Assembly (NCBI GenBank): GCA_019459285.1
Contig: JAIBEL010000054.1
Location: 96,891-160,890, forward strand
Length of the DNA: 64,000 bases
Direction: 5' to 3'
Source of the DNA: Rhizobium sp.
Lineage (GTDB): Bacteria > Pseudomonadota > Gammaproteobacteria > Burkholderiales > Thiobacillaceae
A program made the translations under genes and the position numbers. This document shows, in pieces, positions 56,277 through 64,000 of the stretch. A model generated the notes under the pieces. It made no database searches and was not told the DNA's origin. It saw only the letters and a list, made by a program, of their open reading frames with translations. Numbering within the stretch: the stretch's first letter is position 1; every line of letters starts with the position of its first letter.

Positions 56277-57305
56277 TCATAATGGAAATGTAGATTTGCC
56301 ATTGAATGGAAACTTCGCTTTAACGAATTCAACGATTGCAGCACCAATTGCCTTTCCCAACTGCTCGGACAAGGAATTTACTGTTTGTTCGAACGATTCA
56401 TCAAGGATCTGCCATTTTTCGCGCCACGCCTCGGAGAATGGCACCTCCGCGACTTGCAGTACAGGTATCAAACGGTGGAGCATCCAGGCCACTTCACTGT
56501 AACGGTTCATAAACATCGCGAACGACATTTCGTTGAATTTCGGCAACACCGGCAACGCACCTTGGCCCTTCATCCAGTCCATCGCATGGGTAGCCGAGAG
56601 TCTTGCTCCATGTGTTTCGTAATCAAAAAGCGCATCCCATTGCGCTAATTCAGCGATTGTTACGGGTGGTAAGCCGCTTTGATCGCCTGTCATTTGTTTT
56701 CGAACAACGTATTCGGTTTTTTTACGTAGTTTCTTTGCATCGTCTGGATTGAACTGATTTCCCGGTACCAAGCCTTCCAAGCTGTAGAAATCAGTGACCT
56801 TCTGAAGGGCCGCCGACGATAGAACAAGATTATCGAAAATGTTCCGAAGCAACGTATAGCCCTGAAACGGATAGCCTTTGATCGCGATACGTTCGGCTCC
56901 GCAAAGCGACAAAAAACCATGAGAGACTCGAGGCACAAAGACAGGGTAAAACTCTGAGACAGGTTTTTTAATCTTTGGCCGACAATCGGTATTGATCTGT
57001 TCTACCGTTTCTAAGAAAAAACATTTGAACGCATCCGATAGCGCTAAATAGCCTTGGTACTGAAGAATCGCACTCCCATGTGCCTCTTCAGCATCGAACA
57101 GCAAATGAGCCCTTCCGTAGGCAACCCCGTTGTGTTCCGAAATTGTCTGAAGCCGCTTCATGAATTGCTCAATAGTCACTGGCATATCTGATAACGCCTT
57201 GTATGTGCAAAGCTGCACGCTACGCAGATTTCTGTGCAGGTCTGCCGGAATGATGCATTGATCGGTGTTTGCCACACAACTCTTAGTCTCAAGTGTGTAC
57301 GTCAT
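56277..57305 (-). CDS. Hypothetical AT-rich orphan gene
   Basis: A 342-aa soluble, mainly helical protein with no signal peptide or membrane segment. An alternative start at 57185 (MPVTIEQFMKRLQ) would give 302 aa. The segment GYTLLRNIFDNLVLSSAALQ resembles the arginine-centred helix of some DUF5677-like proteins, but no family can be named. It is clearly AT-richer than fba and rep on either side, so it was probably acquired. A perfect palindrome cttcaacgttgaag lies downstream of its stop. Confidence 0.7.
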   Translation of the reverse strand: MTYTLETKSCVANTDQCIIPADLHRNLRSVQLCTYKALSDMPVTIEQFMKRLQTISEHNGVAYGRAHLLFDAEEAHGSAILQYQGYLALSDAFKCFFLETVEQINTDCRPKIKKPVSEFYPVFVPRVSHGFLSLCGAERIAIKGYPFQGYTLLRNIFDNLVLSSAALQKVTDFYSLEGLVPGNQFNPDDAKKLRKKTEYVVRKQMTGDQSGLPPVTIAELAQWDALFDYETHGARLSATHAMDWMKGQGALPVLPKFNEMSFAMFMNRYSEVAWMLHRLIPVLQVAEVPFSEAWREKWQILDESFEQTVNSLSEQLGKAIGAAIVEFVKAKFPFNGKSTFPL

Positions 57306-57436
57306 CTTTGGCCGATGAGGGGGCGCTCAGAGCCCTTACCCTAACCGTCTGCTTCGGGTCGATAGTACCCACTAGGCCAGATTGCTAACAGGGACCCACG
57401 CATCATGGTTGAGCCATGTGTGCGTAATTTCCGGGT

Positions 57437-59419
57437 TTAGCCCAGCATCGCCTTCAACGCCGCCAGCCGGTCGCTACCGCTGGCTTTGGCGTCGGCGCTG
57501 GAAGGCTTCTCCGGCTGCCGCACGTCGTCGCCGAGTTCCTCGATGAAGCGGGACGGATCGCACGCCACCGTTTCGCGGGCGCGCTTGCGGCGCGAACAAT
57601 AGGACAGCGTGAGGGATTTCTTCGCGCGGGTGACGCCAACGTACATCAGGCGACGTTCCTCTTCCAGGCGGCCTTCGTCGACCGCGTCGCGGTGCGGCAG
57701 GATGTTTTCCTCGACGCCGACCAGGAATACGTGGCCGAACTCCAGTCCCTTGGCGGCGTGCAGGGTGGACAGCCGCACGGCGTCGGGTTCTTCCTCTTCG
57801 CGGCCTTCCAGCAGGGTGATCAGCGCGATGGTCTGTGTGAGCTGCAGCAGATCCTTCTCGTCTTCCTCGCCCTTCTTGGCGATCCAGGCGGCGAATTCGA
57901 GCACGTTGTTCCACTTGCTCTGTGCCGCGCGTTGGTCGTCCTGGTCGAACAGATAGACCTCGTAGTCGATCGTCTTCAGCAGGTCGTTCAGGAGTTCGCC
58001 CGCCGGCTCGCGCGGCACGCGCTCTTCCATGCGGTTGATGAAGTTGCAGAACTCGACCAGCGGTGCCAGTTGGCGCTCGCCGATCTGGGACGCGGCGGCC
58101 GCAGAGAACACCGCTTCGAAGAGGCTGACGTGCAGGGTGGCGGCGACCTGGCCGAGCTTTTCCAGCGTCGCCGCGCCGATGCCGCGCTTCGGCGTGGTCA
58201 CGGCACGGATGAAGGCGGGATCGTCGTCGCTGTTGGCGATCAGGCGCAGATAGGAAATCACGTCCTTGATCTCGGCGCGGTCGAAGAACGACTGCCCACC
58301 CGAGAGCTGATACGGCACTTTCTCGTTGCGCAGCGCCTGCTCGAAGATGCGCGCCTGGTAGTTGCCGCGGTACAGAATGGCGTAGTCGCGCCATTCTGTC
58401 CGGTGTTGGAATTTGTGCGACAGCAGCCGCATCACCACCGATTCGGCTTCGTGCTCGTCGTCCTTGGTTGGCATCACCTGGATGGCGTCGCCGAGGCCGA
58501 GGTCGCTCCACAGGCGCTTCTCGAACAGCTTGGGGTTGTTGGCGATGAGGCTGTTGGCGGCCTTGAGGATGCGCACGCTCGAACGGTAGTTCTGCTCCAG
58601 TTTGACCACGTGCAGGTGCGGGTAGTCCTCGTTCAGCTGGCGCAGGTTGTCGGCCGACGCGCCGCGCCAGCCATAGATCGCCTGGTCGTCGTCGCCGACT
58701 GCGGTGAACGCCGCGCGCACGCCGGTAAGCTTCTGCAGCAGGCGGTATTGCGCGACGTTGGTGTCCTGGTACTCGTCGACCAGGATGTGGCGCAGGCGGT
58801 TCTGCCATTTCTCGCGCAGTTCGGCGTGGGTATCCAATAATTCTGCGGGCAGGCGGATCAGGTCGTCGAAGTCGACCGCCTGGTAGGCGCGCAGGGTCGC
58901 GTCATAGCGGTCGTAGATTTTCGCGTAGGCGCGCGCGTTGTCGTCCTCGGCCGTCTGCAGCGCGGCGGCGGGCGACTTCAGTTCGTTCTTCCACAGCGAA
59001 ATGCGCGACACCGCGCGGCGGATTTCCTGCTTGTCGGTGGTCTTGAGGATTTCCGAGACGATGCCTGCGGCGTCGGCCGAATCGAGGATGGAAAACGCCG
59101 GTTTCAGTTCGGCAAATTTCGCGTCCTCGCGCAGCATCCTGAGACCCATCGAATGGAAGGTGGTGACGATCAGGCCTTTGGTGTTGACGCCCTGCGTGAG
59201 CTTGGCGGCGCGGTCCTGCATCTCGCGCGCCGCCTTGTTGGTGAAGGTGATCGCGGCGATCGAGCCCGGCTTGTAGCCGCACTCGCCGATCAGGTAGGCG
59301 ATCTTGTGGGTGATGACGCGCGTCTTGCCCGAGCCGGCGCCGGCCAGCACGAGCAAGGGACCGTCGAGGTATTTCGCCGCCTCGCGTTGCGGCGGATTCA
59401 ATGCGGCGAGCAGGCTCAT
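57437..59419 (-). CDS. rep: ATP-dependent DNA helicase Rep
   Basis: The 660-aa superfamily 1A 3'-5' helicase clears replication forks. The start is [20 protein letters not shown]. Motifs in order are [74 protein letters not shown] and [12 protein letters not shown]. Length and motifs fit Rep better than UvrD or PcrA (about 720 aa). Its start overlaps the glutaredoxin-like gene stop by four bases. Confidence 0.92.
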   Translation of the reverse strand: MSLLAALNPPQREAAKYLDGPLLVLAGAGSGKTRVITHKIAYLIGECGYKPGSIAAITFTNKAAREMQDRAAKLTQGVNTKGLIVTTFHSMGLRMLREDAKFAELKPAFSILDSADAAGIVSEILKTTDKQEIRRAVSRISLWKNELKSPAAALQTAEDDNARAYAKIYDRYDATLRAYQAVDFDDLIRLPAELLDTHAELREKWQNRLRHILVDEYQDTNVAQYRLLQKLTGVRAAFTAVGDDDQAIYGWRGASADNLRQLNEDYPHLHVVKLEQNYRSSVRILKAANSLIANNPKLFEKRLWSDLGLGDAIQVMPTKDDEHEAESVVMRLLSHKFQHRTEWRDYAILYRGNYQARIFEQALRNEKVPYQLSGGQSFFDRAEIKDVISYLRLIANSDDDPAFIRAVTTPKRGIGAATLEKLGQVAATLHVSLFEAVFSAAAASQIGERQLAPLVEFCNFINRMEERVPREPAGELLNDLLKTIDYEVYLFDQDDQRAAQSKWNNVLEFAAWIAKKGEEDEKDLLQLTQTIALITLLEGREEEEPDAVRLSTLHAAKGLEFGHVFLVGVEENILPHRDAVDEGRLEEERRLMYVGVTRAKKSLTLSYCSRRKRARETVACDPSRFIEELGDDVRQPEKPSSADAKASGSDRLAALKAMLG

Positions 59420-59808
59420 GCCGCGCCGAATTCGCGGTTCAGCCAGGCGTTGATGGCATCCGATTCATACATCCAGGTCTGTTTGCCCTGCGCATCGGTG
59501 ATCAGCAGACACGGGACCTGCGGCTTGCCGCCGCCCGCGATCAGGGCTGCGCGATGCGTTGCGTCATGCTGGGCATCGCGCAGTTCGATGTTGAGCGACA
59601 GACGCTGCATCGTGCGCCGGGTCTTGAGGCAGAACGGGCAGGTGGGATAGTGGTACAGCGCCAGGCTGCGCGTACGCGCGTCGACGGCCTGCTGCGCGTC
59701 AGCGGGGCGCACGATGCCCTTCGGGCGCGTCAGCCAATAGCCCACGAGCATGAAAGGGGTGAGGATGAGACGCAGGGTACGGAAAAACAGGCGGATCAGG
59801 GGTTTCAT
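59416..59808 (-). CDS. Membrane-anchored glutaredoxin-like protein
   Basis: A 130-aa protein with an N-terminal membrane helix ([23 protein letters not shown]) and a glutaredoxin/GST-N-type domain with the redox motif [12 protein letters not shown], followed by QVPCLLITD, where Pro follows Val as in thioredoxin-fold cis-Pro sites. The start MKPLIRLF at 59808 is chosen because the upstream frame extension runs past the divergent apaH start. It is coupled to rep. A redox role is likely; the partner is unknown. Confidence 0.82.
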   Translation of the reverse strand: MKPLIRLFFRTLRLILTPFMLVGYWLTRPKGIVRPADAQQAVDARTRSLALYHYPTCPFCLKTRRTMQRLSLNIELRDAQHDATHRAALIAGGGKPQVPCLLITDAQGKQTWMYESDAINAWLNREFGAA

Positions 59809-59886
59809 GGCGCAGGCGTCACAAGAGGTTCGGGCGGGCGCGCTATGATGCAGGTCAGCACAGCACACAAAGAAGCCGTATTTTAT

Positions 59887-60708
59887 ATGTCTACCTATGC
59901 CATTGGCGATCTTCAGGGATGTCACACGTCCCTGCTGCGTTTATTGGATGCGATCCGATTCGACCCGGGCGCCGACCGGCTGTGGCTTGTGGGCGATCTG
60001 GTCAATCGCGGACCGGACTCGCTGGCGGTGTTGCGGACCGTCAGGGAACTGGGGGATGCCGCCATCAGTGTGCTCGGCAACCACGATTTGCACTTGCTGG
60101 CGCTTGCCGAAGGCTTCGGGCGAGTGCACAAGGGCGATACGCTCGACGGGATCCTCGATGCGCCGGATCGCGACGAACTGCTGCATTGGCTGCGGCAGCA
60201 GAAACTGGCCTGGCGCGATGGCGAGTTCCTCATGGTGCACGCGGGCGTGCTGCCGGCCTGGACGGTGGACGACACGATGCAGCATGCCGCGGAGGCGGAA
60301 GCTGCGCTACAAAGCCCGCATTACCGGGAATTCTTCGCGCAGATGTACGGCAATGCCCCGGTTGCCTGGGATGCGGCGCTGCATGGCGTCGAGCGCCTGC
60401 GGGTGATCGTCAACGCCTTCACCCGGCTACGCTATTGCTCGGCGGCGGGCGAGATGGAATTCCACCACAAGGGCGCGCCGGGCACGCAGCCGGCCGGCTG
60501 GCTGCCGTGGTTCGAGGTGCCGGGACGCCGGAGCGCCGGGGCGACCCTCGTCATTGGACACTGGTCGACGCTCGGGTTGATCAACCGCGGCGACCTGATC
60601 GCGCTGGATACCGGTTGCCTGTGGGGCGGCAGATTGACCGCAGTCAGGCTGGAGGACCGGCAGGTGTACGCGGTGCAGTGCCCGCAGGTTCGGCTTCCGA
60701 AATCCTGA
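59887..60708 (+). CDS. apaH: Bis(5'-nucleosyl)-tetraphosphatase (symmetrical) ApaH
   Basis: The 273-aa metallophosphatase splits diadenosine tetraphosphate into two ADP and can remove Np4N RNA caps. The start is [21 protein letters not shown]. The metal motifs are [28 protein letters not shown] and VHAGVLPAW, and the C-terminal part has the ApaH-typical FTRLRYC and GHWSTLGL. Its 3' end overlaps the convergent acyltransferase gene by 65 bases. Confidence 0.95.
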   Translation: MSTYAIGDLQGCHTSLLRLLDAIRFDPGADRLWLVGDLVNRGPDSLAVLRTVRELGDAAISVLGNHDLHLLALAEGFGRVHKGDTLDGILDAPDRDELLHWLRQQKLAWRDGEFLMVHAGVLPAWTVDDTMQHAAEAEAALQSPHYREFFAQMYGNAPVAWDAALHGVERLRVIVNAFTRLRYCSAAGEMEFHHKGAPGTQPAGWLPWFEVPGRRSAGATLVIGHWSTLGLINRGDLIALDTGCLWGGRLTAVRLEDRQVYAVQCPQVRLPKS

Positions 60709-61453
60709 GGCCCAACAGCCTGGCGGTGGCGGCTTCTGCCTGTGCCGCCAGTTCGCGCCGGTGGCCGTTGGGCAGGATAGGCTCGCCGACATGCAGTTCG
60801 GCGATGAGGCCGGGCTCGCTGACGATCTGCTTCAGGCTTTGCCACATGCTGAGGTCGTCGATGTAGGCGGGTGCAGCGCTGTATTCGCCGTCCAGCGTGC
60901 GGTAGCGCAGGGCCGCCGGCACGATCGGGCAATTCAGCTCGACCGCCGGCTGCAGCAGCGACGGCATGAAGCGCCGCAGCCCCTTCCCGTCGCCGGTGGT
61001 GCCTTCGGGAAACACGGCGACCCAGGCGCCGGACTGCATCAACGCCCGCATTTCGGTGTTGATGCGCGCCGTGTCGGCACGGCGGCCGCGTTCGATGAAC
61101 AGCGTGCCGGTCTTGTGTGCCAGCCAGCCGGCCACCGGCCAGTTGCGCACTTCGGCCTTGGAGACGAAGTGCACCCGCTGGGCCGCGTAGATCAGGTAGA
61201 TGTCGAGCCACGACACGTGATTGCATACCAGCAACGCGCCGCCAGGCAGGCGTGGCGCGACATCCGCCTTTAGCCGTACGCCGAGCACCCGCAGCAGGCG
61301 GCGGGCCCAGGCCATGATGCGGCGGTCTCGCTGTGCGGGATTGAGCAGGGGGAAAATCAACCCTGCCAGGATGACGCCCCAGACCAGGTGCAGGGCCAGC
61401 AGGCTGATGCGGAGGACGCGGCGCAGAGGGGCAGGAAAATAGGCAAGGCTCAC
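60644..61453 (-). CDS. olsA: Lysophospholipid acyltransferase, OlsA-like
   Basis: A 269-aa PlsC-family acyltransferase from a GTG start (an ATG at 61492 would add 13 residues). A membrane helix lies at about 10-35. The catalytic HxxxxD is [10 protein letters not shown], followed by [11 protein letters not shown] and [12 protein letters not shown]. It lies directly after an OlsB-like GNAT gene, the usual order for the second step of ornithine-lipid synthesis, adding a fatty acid to lyso-ornithine lipid. By sequence alone a phosphatidic acid role is also possible. Confidence 0.82.
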   Translation of the reverse strand: MSLAYFPAPLRRVLRISLLALHLVWGVILAGLIFPLLNPAQRDRRIMAWARRLLRVLGVRLKADVAPRLPGGALLVCNHVSWLDIYLIYAAQRVHFVSKAEVRNWPVAGWLAHKTGTLFIERGRRADTARINTEMRALMQSGAWVAVFPEGTTGDGKGLRRFMPSLLQPAVELNCPIVPAALRYRTLDGEYSAAPAYIDDLSMWQSLKQIVSEPGLIAELHVGEPILPNGHRRELAAQAEAATARLLGLRISEAEPAGTAPRTPAGPPA

Positions 61454-61469
61454 CCGCTCATTGTAAGAC

Positions 61470-62219
61470 TCATCCGATGAGACGGCGGGCATAGTTGCGG
61501 TTGAGCTGCGCCAGCGGCAGCAGCATCAGGAGATCGGCGGTGTTGAAATCGGGATCCCACGCCGGTTCGCCGCATACCATCGCGCCCAGCCGGGTGTAGC
61601 CCTTGATCAGCGGCGGCAGCGTTGCGGTCTGGCCTTCGTCGAGCGATTCGACGGGCAGGCGGTAGCGCGGTGTGGCGCGCCATTCGACCGGCGCGAGATG
61701 GCGCTGGATGATCTGACGGTACACGCTGGCCGCGACATGGCCGCCATCCGCCATGCCGATGCTGGCGCAGCCGACGATGTATTCGTAGCCATAACGCGTC
61801 ATGTAGTCGGCCAGCCCCATCCACAGGCGGGCGATGACGGCGCCGCTGCGGTGCGTCGGATGCACGCACGAACGCCCCAGTTCCGCCATGCGCGGGCGCA
61901 GGAATTGCAGCCGGGTCAGGTCGAATTCCTGTTCGGAGTAATAGCTGCCGACGCGCTTGGCGGCGTCGGGCGGCAGGATGCGATAGGTGCCCACGACTTC
62001 GCCGCTGGCCAGATCGCGTACCAGCAGATGGTCGCAGAAGGGATCGTACAGATCGATATCGTGTCCCGGCAGGACGGAGGACAGGCGCGCGCCCATTTCC
62101 TCGGCAAACACCTTGTAACGCAGGCGCTGCGCTTCGCGGATTTCGTTGTCGTCCACCGCCAGCGAGACGTGGTAGCGGCTGGCGGAGAGGGAAGGTTGGG
62201 TGCTGAGAACGTCGAGCAT
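61470..62219 (-). CDS. olsB: OlsB-like N-acyltransferase (ornithine lipid synthesis)
   Basis: A 249-aa GNAT-fold acyltransferase of the OlsB/hemolysin-like family. It transfers a 3-hydroxyacyl chain from acyl carrier protein to the amino group of ornithine. The conserved start of the domain is LRYKVFAEEMGARL and the core is AELGRSCVHPTHRSGAVIARLW. LWMGLADYMTRYGYEYIVGCAS completes the cofactor side. It is next to an OlsA-like gene, so together they likely make a phosphorus-free membrane lipid. Confidence 0.85.
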   Translation of the reverse strand: MLDVLSTQPSLSASRYHVSLAVDDNEIREAQRLRYKVFAEEMGARLSSVLPGHDIDLYDPFCDHLLVRDLASGEVVGTYRILPPDAAKRVGSYYSEQEFDLTRLQFLRPRMAELGRSCVHPTHRSGAVIARLWMGLADYMTRYGYEYIVGCASIGMADGGHVAASVYRQIIQRHLAPVEWRATPRYRLPVESLDEGQTATLPPLIKGYTRLGAMVCGEPAWDPDFNTADLLMLLPLAQLNRNYARRLIG

Positions 62220-62347
62220 GGGGGCACTCCCGTTGATGAAATGCGCCCAGCTTAGAGATCGGGTGTTAACCCGACGTGACGTGGAGGTTTCGGAACGATG
62301 ACCTGCGAATCATGGGGATACCCGAAGAAGATCGGGCTGCTCCGGCT

Positions 62348-62812
62348 TCAATGCGATACGCGTGTCGTCCCTCCGCCTGACAATACCCGGACGCGATCGC
62401 CTACCCGGAATTCCTCGTCCGCCGCCTGGGTGATGGCGAGCATCCGCCCCGAATCGAGCTTGACCGTGATTTCCACGCCTTTCTGGCGAGTGGTTGCCTC
62501 TTCCGCGGCTGCGCCGCCCAATCCACCCAGTACCGCGCCTATCGCTGCGCCGACCACGCTGCCCTTGCCGCTGCCCACCGTGCTGCCGGCCACGCCGCCG
62601 ACGACGGCGCCCGCGCCCGCACCGATCGGCGTCTTGGTGCCTTCGATATTCACCTCACGCACCGACTCCACCACGCCCATCTGGACTTCCTGTACGGCCC
62701 GGGTCTGGTCGCGGCTGTAGTCCTTGCCGCCGACGCCGCTGGCGCAGCCGCCAAGTAAAGCCAGGCTGGCTGTCATCAGGGTGACGGCAACAAGGGTTGG
62801 GGTGTGTTTCAT
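62348..62812 (-). CDS. SlyB-like glycine-zipper lipoprotein
   Basis: A 154-aa outer membrane lipoprotein with the leader MKHTPTLVAVTLMTASLALLGGCASG and a glycine-zipper repeat (IGAGAGAVVGGVAGSTVGSG then VGAAIGAVLGGLGGAAAEE). A C-terminal beta domain (VGDRVRVLSGG) is like SlyB and Pcp proteins. The start at 62812 puts the basic residues before the hydrophobic core. It probably stabilises the outer membrane. The gap to olsB (62220-62347) holds no gene. Confidence 0.88.
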   Translation of the reverse strand: MKHTPTLVAVTLMTASLALLGGCASGVGGKDYSRDQTRAVQEVQMGVVESVREVNIEGTKTPIGAGAGAVVGGVAGSTVGSGKGSVVGAAIGAVLGGLGGAAAEEATTRQKGVEITVKLDSGRMLAITQAADEEFRVGDRVRVLSGGGTTRVSH

Positions 62813-62877
62813 GATGCGGGTCCGGTAGTTGCACACGTTTCACTATAGGCGGTGTGACCGTCGATTTTCGGCGTGGT

Positions 62878-63810
62878 TCAGAGCGTTTTGCCGAACGCGA
62901 TCTTGAGCCGTCCGGCGATTTCCTGAGGGCTTGGCGCGTGGTTCTGTCCGCCGCGGTGCTCGATCTTGATCGCCCCCATCACGCTCGCCAGCTGGCCGGC
63001 GGTTTCCCAGTCGAGTCCGTGGACGATGCCGTACAGAATGCCGCTGCGGTAGGCGTCGCCGCAGCCGGTAGGGTCGAGGATGGCCGCCGGCCGCACCGCA
63101 GGAATGTCGATCTGCCCGGCAGCCGTGTGGATCACCGAACCTTCGCCGCCGCGCGTCACGATCAGCGCCTCGACGTGGCGTGCAAGCGTGGCCAGGTTTT
63201 CCCCGGTGCGGCTCTGTAGCAGCTCGGCTTCGTAATCATTGAGGATGACGTAGCTGGATTTATGCACGCATTCCAGCAATTCATCGCCGGAAAACAACGG
63301 CATGCCCTGGCCCGGATCGAACACGCACGGCACGTTGGCCTCGTGGAAACCGCGCACGTGGCGCAGCATGCCGTCTCGCCCATCCGGGGCGACGATGCCC
63401 AGCTTGACGTCCGGTACCTGGCGTACGTCGTTCTCGTGCGAGTAGTTCATCGCCCCGGGATGGAAGGCGGTGATCTGGTTGTCGTCGAGGTCGGTGGTGA
63501 TGAAAGCCTGGGCGGTGTAGGTGCCGGCGACGTGGTGGATGTAGTCGCGTGGGATCGCCAAGGCGTCGAGGCGTTCGGCATAGGCGGCGAAGTCGTCGCC
63601 CACGGTCGCCATGATCAGCGGCTCGCCGCCCAGCAGTTTGAGGTTGTAGGCGATATTACCCGCGCAGCCGCCATACTCTCGGCGCATCTCCGGCACCAGG
63701 AACGATACGTTCAGCATGTGGATCTTGTCGGGCAGGATGTGGTGCTTGAAGTGATCCTGGAACACCATGATGGAATCGAAGGCGAGGGAACCGCAGATGA
63801 GGGTGCGCAT
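62878..63810 (-). CDS. PfkB-family carbohydrate/nucleoside kinase
   Basis: A 310-aa ribokinase-like kinase. The N-terminal region MRTLICGSLAFDSIMVFQDH and GGCAGNIAYNLKLLGGEP form the substrate lid, and the anion-hole and catalytic motif is ILDPTGCGDAYRSGILYG. Similar proteins in betaproteobacteria are annotated as adenosine or sugar kinases; the substrate is not decided by sequence. The start at 63810 is chosen because the upstream frame extension to 63927 is not protein-like. Confidence 0.9.
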   Translation of the reverse strand: MRTLICGSLAFDSIMVFQDHFKHHILPDKIHMLNVSFLVPEMRREYGGCAGNIAYNLKLLGGEPLIMATVGDDFAAYAERLDALAIPRDYIHHVAGTYTAQAFITTDLDDNQITAFHPGAMNYSHENDVRQVPDVKLGIVAPDGRDGMLRHVRGFHEANVPCVFDPGQGMPLFSGDELLECVHKSSYVILNDYEAELLQSRTGENLATLARHVEALIVTRGGEGSVIHTAAGQIDIPAVRPAAILDPTGCGDAYRSGILYGIVHGLDWETAGQLASVMGAIKIEHRGGQNHAPSPQEIAGRLKIAFGKTL

Positions 63811-64000
63811 GATGACGATGGGTTGAAAACGACAGGCAGGATTATACGCAGCCGGTTGGCCGGGATTCACGGAAGATTCATGCGCCTGACAGCGCAGGTT
63901 CACGCAGCGCGGCCATGCTGCGCGCATGAAAGCGAGCCTGGTAACGCTAATTTCACGCCTGCGACGAGGCCGATTCGGGGTGCGGGCCGCGAAGCGAGCC
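63811..64000. other. Right-edge stretch with no supported gene
   Basis: The last 190 bases contain the upstream region of the PfkB-family gene. A plus-strand frame opens at an ATG at 63926 and runs off the window for 25 codons (starting MKASLVTLISRLRRG). It has no clear Shine-Dalgarno, so it is only a possible start of a gene beyond the window. Confidence 0.3.

Noticed and set aside
63926..64000. Start of a possible plus-strand gene running off the right edge
   Set aside because: Only 25 codons are visible and there is no clear Shine-Dalgarno; too little to call.

Overview
The window is about 64 kb of GC-rich DNA from the chromosome of a betaproteobacterium, most like a Thiobacillus or another sulfur-oxidising or chemolithotrophic member of the Nitrosomonadales. 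The evidence is the gene order ftsA-ftsZ-lpxC, dciA/secA, the tkt-gap-pgk-pyk-fba cluster, ornithine-lipid genes, many c-type cytochromes and a periplasmic DsrE-like protein. The genus is inferred from protein character and gene order, not from a database search.

Layout. 1-4.9 kb holds the end of the division/cell-wall cluster (ftsA, ftsZ, lpxC), a small membrane protein and an OmpA-type porin. 5-10.6 kb holds a diguanylate cyclase, dciA divergent from secA, and two small conserved proteins. 10.7-15.1 kb is a periplasmic copper module: small secreted proteins, an outer-membrane efflux lipoprotein, a Tat-exported multicopper oxidase, a CusF-like chaperone and a Met/Gly-rich protein. 15.1-18.75 kb on the minus strand is an operon of cytochrome b561, a DUF1924 cytochrome with a frameshifted leader, a diheme cytochrome and a QseB/QseC-type two-component system. 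A nested palindromic repeat and a secreted metallophosphoesterase follow.

20.2-24.7 kb is an AT-richer accessory block with two minus-strand genes of unknown function, a divergent OLD-family ATPase/TOPRIM nuclease and attC-like sequence remnants. 24.8-31 kb is a heavy-metal RND efflux operon. It is preceded by a perfect CTTAAG-N5-CTTAAG site that matches the site in front of the cytochrome/two-component operon, so one regulator may control both. 31-33.1 kb holds cytochromes c and a Sel1-repeat protein, followed by tRNA-Arg(CCG).

33.4-37.8 kb is a compact operon of a DUF971 protein, a radical-SAM protein ending in a CCAEP tail, an ATP-grasp ligase, a fructosamine-kinase-like protein and a LEA lipoprotein. 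This is the best candidate for an undescribed pathway. 37.8-45.4 kb holds a Rossmann protein, an ABC-F ATPase (ybiT), a GGDEF-EAL protein translationally coupled to a PhnD-like binding protein, and argA. 45.5-48.8 kb holds the DsrE-like protein, rsmE, a thioredoxin-fold protein, a methyltransferase and an inositol-phosphatase-like enzyme.

49-56.1 kb is the central carbon cluster tkt-gap-pgk-pyk-fba, used for glycolysis, gluconeogenesis and the Calvin cycle, with structured repeats in its intergenic gaps. A lone AT-rich orphan gene sits between fba and rep. 57.4-63.8 kb holds rep, a glutaredoxin-like membrane-anchored protein, apaH, the ornithine-lipid pair olsB-olsA, a glycine-zipper lipoprotein and a PfkB-family kinase.
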